Shown: positions 40,043-42,291 of the stretch, piece after piece
How the letters are laid out: each line of letters starts with the position of its first letter
Numbering within the stretch: the stretch's first letter is position 1
Assembly: GCA_002350845.1 (NCBI GenBank)
Contig: DEFL01000052.1
Location: 1 to 42,291 of the forward strand
Origin: Christensenella sp. UBA2853
GTDB taxonomy: Bacteria; Bacillota; Clostridia; Christensenellales; Aristaeellaceae
Direction of reading: 5' to 3'
DNA length: 42,291 nucleotides
Program-made: the position numbers and the translations under genes
The notes under the pieces: model-generated
What the model was told of the DNA's origin: nothing
Database searches by the model: none
The model's input: only the letters and a program-made list of their open reading frames with translations

Positions 40043-41332
40043 TTACATCTGGCTGAGCAGGGACATCAGCATGTTCTCATCAACTTCGGTCATGCCTTCT
40101 GCCTGGGAAAGATCCGTCCACTCGCCCTTTTCGGTCATGCTCAGGTTCAGCAGCATCTGCGTTCCTGCCGCATCCAGTGTGCAGGCAAGCGCCTGATCAA
40201 GCAGTTCAACTGTTGCTGTAAGAACCTTGGTCTCACCATTCTGCTCAACCGTGACAGTGGCCACAAGCTTCTTGGCTTCCTTGGTGGTGATCTCAGCGGT
40301 GAGATTCATGCCGTCACCCGTCATGGTGAGCTTGCCGTCAGCATAATGTGCTTCAAGCACCGTTTCGTTGTTCTCGGTAATGATGTAATCTACAGCTTCC
40401 AGTCCATTTTCGGACAGCGTCAGCTTTTCGTACACAGTCACATCCTGTGCTTTGACATCATAAACAACTTCATTGCCATTGAACGTGATGGCCATGGTCA
40501 TCACCGGTTCTTCGCCTTCAAAGCCGACCGTGGTCATGCTTTCCAGCCCTTCGGCCAGGCTGCCGTTGGAAAGAACAGCCAGTTTCTGCTCATCGGAAGG
40601 CATCAGCATTTCAAATGCATACGTTCCGTCATTGAGAACGGTCAGAGCCGCACTTGTCTGAGACAGATTCTGCTTGAATGTATCCTTGTTCTCGGCCCAC
40701 ATTTCCTTGAGCTGGTCAAAGGAGAGATTCTCGCTATTGCCTGCGGTAAAGGTCAGGAATCCTGCATAGCGCTCAGCACATGCGTTGATTTCCTCATCAG
40801 CAAGCAGGCTGTCGATTGCACCCGGCAGTGCTTCAGCAAGCACTGCAGCATCGACGGAATACTTGACACCGTTTTCAACTTCTTCCGTCTTCAGAGCCTG
40901 CATCAGAGGGAAAAGCTGTCCGGCGAGTTTGCTGGCCAGCATCTGAAAATCAGCCTGGATCTGGTCCATAGAAAGATTTGCGCTGCCCATCATAGACTCA
41001 ATGATCTTCTGAGCAAAGTTCTGCACCGTCTGATACTGAACCTTCAGGCCCTGACCCATGGCAGACACATAAGCTGTGTCAGCGGTCAGCATGGCTTCGC
41101 CCATAGCATTCCCGGCAATCTCCAGAGCAGCATGCACACCGGCTTCATCTTTTCCTGCACGGACATTGATGGCCTGTCCAGCAGCTTCCGCGTTCAGAAG
41201 AAGATCGCCATTTTCAACATTCAGCGTATTCAGGAACGCTGCCAGGTTCTCTTCAAAGGTGTCCTCTGCCATGGCAAAAGAGAGATTCAGCATCATCAGC
41301 ATGGCAAGCAAAAGAGCGACAATTTTCTTCAT
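40043..41332 (-). CDS. Secreted protein of unknown function
   Basis: 429 aa with a signal peptide (MKKIVALLLAMLMMLNLSFA, cleavage near AMA/ED). The mature part is acidic and methionine/alanine/leucine-rich, with alternating helical (about 100-190) and beta-strand-rich stretches. The second half (about 225-410) has repeated beta-hairpin-like units such as EEPVMTMAITFNGNEVVYDV and GKLTMTGDGMNLTAEI, resembling lipid- or polymer-binding shell folds, but I recognise no family. GTGAGGAAG precedes the ATG. It is transcribed alone from 41392-41420 and ends at the shared terminator. Confidence 0.75.
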   Translation of the reverse strand: MKKIVALLLAMLMMLNLSFAMAEDTFEENLAAFLNTLNVENGDLLLNAEAAGQAINVRAGKDEAGVHAALEIAGNAMGEAMLTADTAYVSAMGQGLKVQYQTVQNFAQKIIESMMGSANLSMDQIQADFQMLASKLAGQLFPLMQALKTEEVENGVKYSVDAAVLAEALPGAIDSLLADEEINACAERYAGFLTFTAGNSENLSFDQLKEMWAENKDTFKQNLSQTSAALTVLNDGTYAFEMLMPSDEQKLAVLSNGSLAEGLESMTTVGFEGEEPVMTMAITFNGNEVVYDVKAQDVTVYEKLTLSENGLEAVDYIITENNETVLEAHYADGKLTMTGDGMNLTAEITTKEAKKLVATVTVEQNGETKVLTATVELLDQALACTLDAAGTQMLLNLSMTEKGEWTDLSQAEGMTEVDENMLMSLLSQM

Positions 41333-41391
41333 ACCATCTTCCTCACTTTTTAATAATTTATAATCTGTGCCTATATTTTTCGCACAGCTTT

Positions 41392-41420
41392 ATCATAGCA
41401 TATAACAGTGCTTTTGTCAT
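41392..41420 (-). promoter_or_regulatory. Promoter of the secreted protein gene
   Basis: Minus-strand ATGACA (-35), 17-nt spacer, TATGAT (-10), leader of about 55 nt. A small hairpin CTGTGC/GCACAG (about 41366-41388) lies in the leader. Confidence 0.65.
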
Positions 41421-41458
41421 TCACCGGCAATGTCTTTTCAGACACGAAAGCGTATCAT

Positions 41459-42274
41459 TCAGCCGGCCCCTCGTAAAACATTTCCCAGCAGGAGGCGTTC
41501 GTTTTCATCCGGAAAGTCTTTCGGTTCCAGTCTTCCCGTGATGACTCCGACAATCTCCATCCTGCTTCGGTCAGAATACGGCACCTGCTCTGTCCCAGCG
41601 CCGCCCGTCATGACATCACCGGTGCGCCTGAGCACTGCCAGGTCCTCATCAACCAGAACAAGCCCAAACTGGCCATCGGCGATTTCACCCGTTCGGCGGC
41701 CGACGAGTTCATCATTGTCATCATAATACGGAGAAAGCCCTGATCCCGACAGCGTCACAAGAAAATCCGGCTTTTTCTGTTCCCTCCTGCGGCGAATCCA
41801 CCTGAGATGATTGCCGTGGCGCTCCCTGAAATAGTCTTCACTGTCATACTGCGGTACTTTGACAAAGTTTTTCCTGCAAAGATCATGAGCCGCATTCAGT
41901 TCGAGTGTCAGCATCTGCCGCATGACTGAACTGATCAGCTTCTGATCCTCCCCGTCCAGATCCATATAATCCCGAAGAAACAGGATTTCTTCCTGCTGCA
42001 TATCCGTTTTTGAGCAGGGCCATCCATAGAACGACTGAATGGGAATGTTCAGGACTCTGCAGATTTCGGGAATCATTTTGAAGTCTGGCCTTGAGAATCC
42101 CGACTCCCAGTTGCACACAAAGTTTCTTCCGACCTGGAGTATTTCTGCAAGCCGGCTCTGGCTCAGTCCCTTCATTTCCCGCGCTGTCTGAATATTGTTA
42201 CCGAAAGCTTTTCTATTGTACGCCGTCATGCAGCGCTGCCGCACGGCAGGCCAGGGTTTGATGTTTCCTTTCAT
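41459..42274 (-). CDS. XRE-family regulator with degenerate S24-like C-terminal domain
   Basis: 271 aa from the first ATG (42274); an in-frame ATG at 42229 is the alternative, and neither has a clear ribosome site, with only 17 nt of upstream sequence in the window. The helix-turn-helix (about residues 25-80) begins FGNNIQTAREMKGLSQSRLA. The C-terminal part (about 168-250) follows the layout of LexA/CI-type S24 peptidases: GSGLSPYYDDND in place of GDSMxP, then IADGQFGLVLVDED and VGVITGRL. The catalytic serine position is Gly and the lysine region reads AVLRR, so self-cleavage is unlikely. The middle (about 90-165) has several charged helices. Target genes are unknown. Confidence 0.78.
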   Translation of the reverse strand: MKGNIKPWPAVRQRCMTAYNRKAFGNNIQTAREMKGLSQSRLAEILQVGRNFVCNWESGFSRPDFKMIPEICRVLNIPIQSFYGWPCSKTDMQQEEILFLRDYMDLDGEDQKLISSVMRQMLTLELNAAHDLCRKNFVKVPQYDSEDYFRERHGNHLRWIRRRREQKKPDFLVTLSGSGLSPYYDDNDELVGRRTGEIADGQFGLVLVDEDLAVLRRTGDVMTGGAGTEQVPYSDRSRMEIVGVITGRLEPKDFPDENERLLLGNVLRGAG

Positions 42275-42291
42275 GTTATTTAGGCTCGGAC

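Noticed and set aside
39767..41353. 528-codon frame on the plus strand
   Set aside because: Shadow of the mreB 3' end and of the secreted protein gene. It crosses a bidirectional terminator and has no ribosome site.

Overview
The window looks like a chromosomal segment of an anaerobic, Gram-positive type bacterium of the Bacillota, most likely a Clostridia-like lineage. The pointers are strong AGGAGG ribosome binding sites, sigma-A style promoters mostly with 17-nt spacers, DivIB/FtsQ, YhaM, RsfS, a type III glutamine synthetase, lipoproteins with no outer-membrane genes, and a MurE carrying the DNPR motif of meso-diaminopimelate ligases. I cannot name a genus. No tRNA, rRNA or CRISPR was recognised.

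Left edge (1-500): the 5' half of a group II intron on the minus strand, sitting just downstream of the ftsZ terminator; its reverse transcriptase gene would lie outside the window. Then 501-9626, all minus strand: a slimmed division and cell-wall (dcw) cluster in the order mraZ-ftsL-murE-mraY-murD-ftsQ-ftsA-ftsZ. It has a promoter before mraZ and a second one before ftsA. Usual members rsmH, ftsI/spoVD, murF, ftsW, murG, murB and murC are absent. Two hairpin terminators (9643-9800) insulate it from an upstream pair: a zinc-ribbon protein and a metallophosphoesterase.

11.1-14.4 kb (plus strand): a NadD-YqeK fusion, rsfS and a secreted SH3-domain protein. 14.5-17.0 kb (minus): malic enzyme and the AzlCD amino-acid exporter. 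17.2-22.3 kb (plus): glnN behind a perfect consensus promoter, then a three-gene TrpXYZ-type ABC transporter. 22.3-24.3 kb: a P1/DmpA-type peptidase and a class I glutamine amidotransferase-like hydrolase, divergent from each other. 24.1-27.2 kb (minus): a compact set of CNNM/CorC membrane protein, a 40-residue membrane microprotein, a CapA-like protein with degenerate metal sites, and a small hypothetical protein. 27.4-31.5 kb: a small membrane protein, a proline iminopeptidase-like hydrolase, two tandem VanY-type carboxypeptidases and phosphofructokinase.

31.6-34.9 kb: a prolyl-tRNA editing protein, an orphan sugar-binding-type protein whose start position carries ACG instead of ATG, a DUF1848 protein and a PlsY-like acyltransferase. 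34.9-38.8 kb (minus): rplI-dnaB-yhaM-lipoprotein operon. 38.8-42.3 kb: mreB without mreCD, an unknown secreted protein, and an XRE regulator with a degenerate S24-like tail. Most of the window is core housekeeping. The less ordinary parts are the intron insertion, the reduced dcw cluster, the ACG start, two probable pseudo-enzymes, the microprotein, and several inverted repeats placed on -35 elements.
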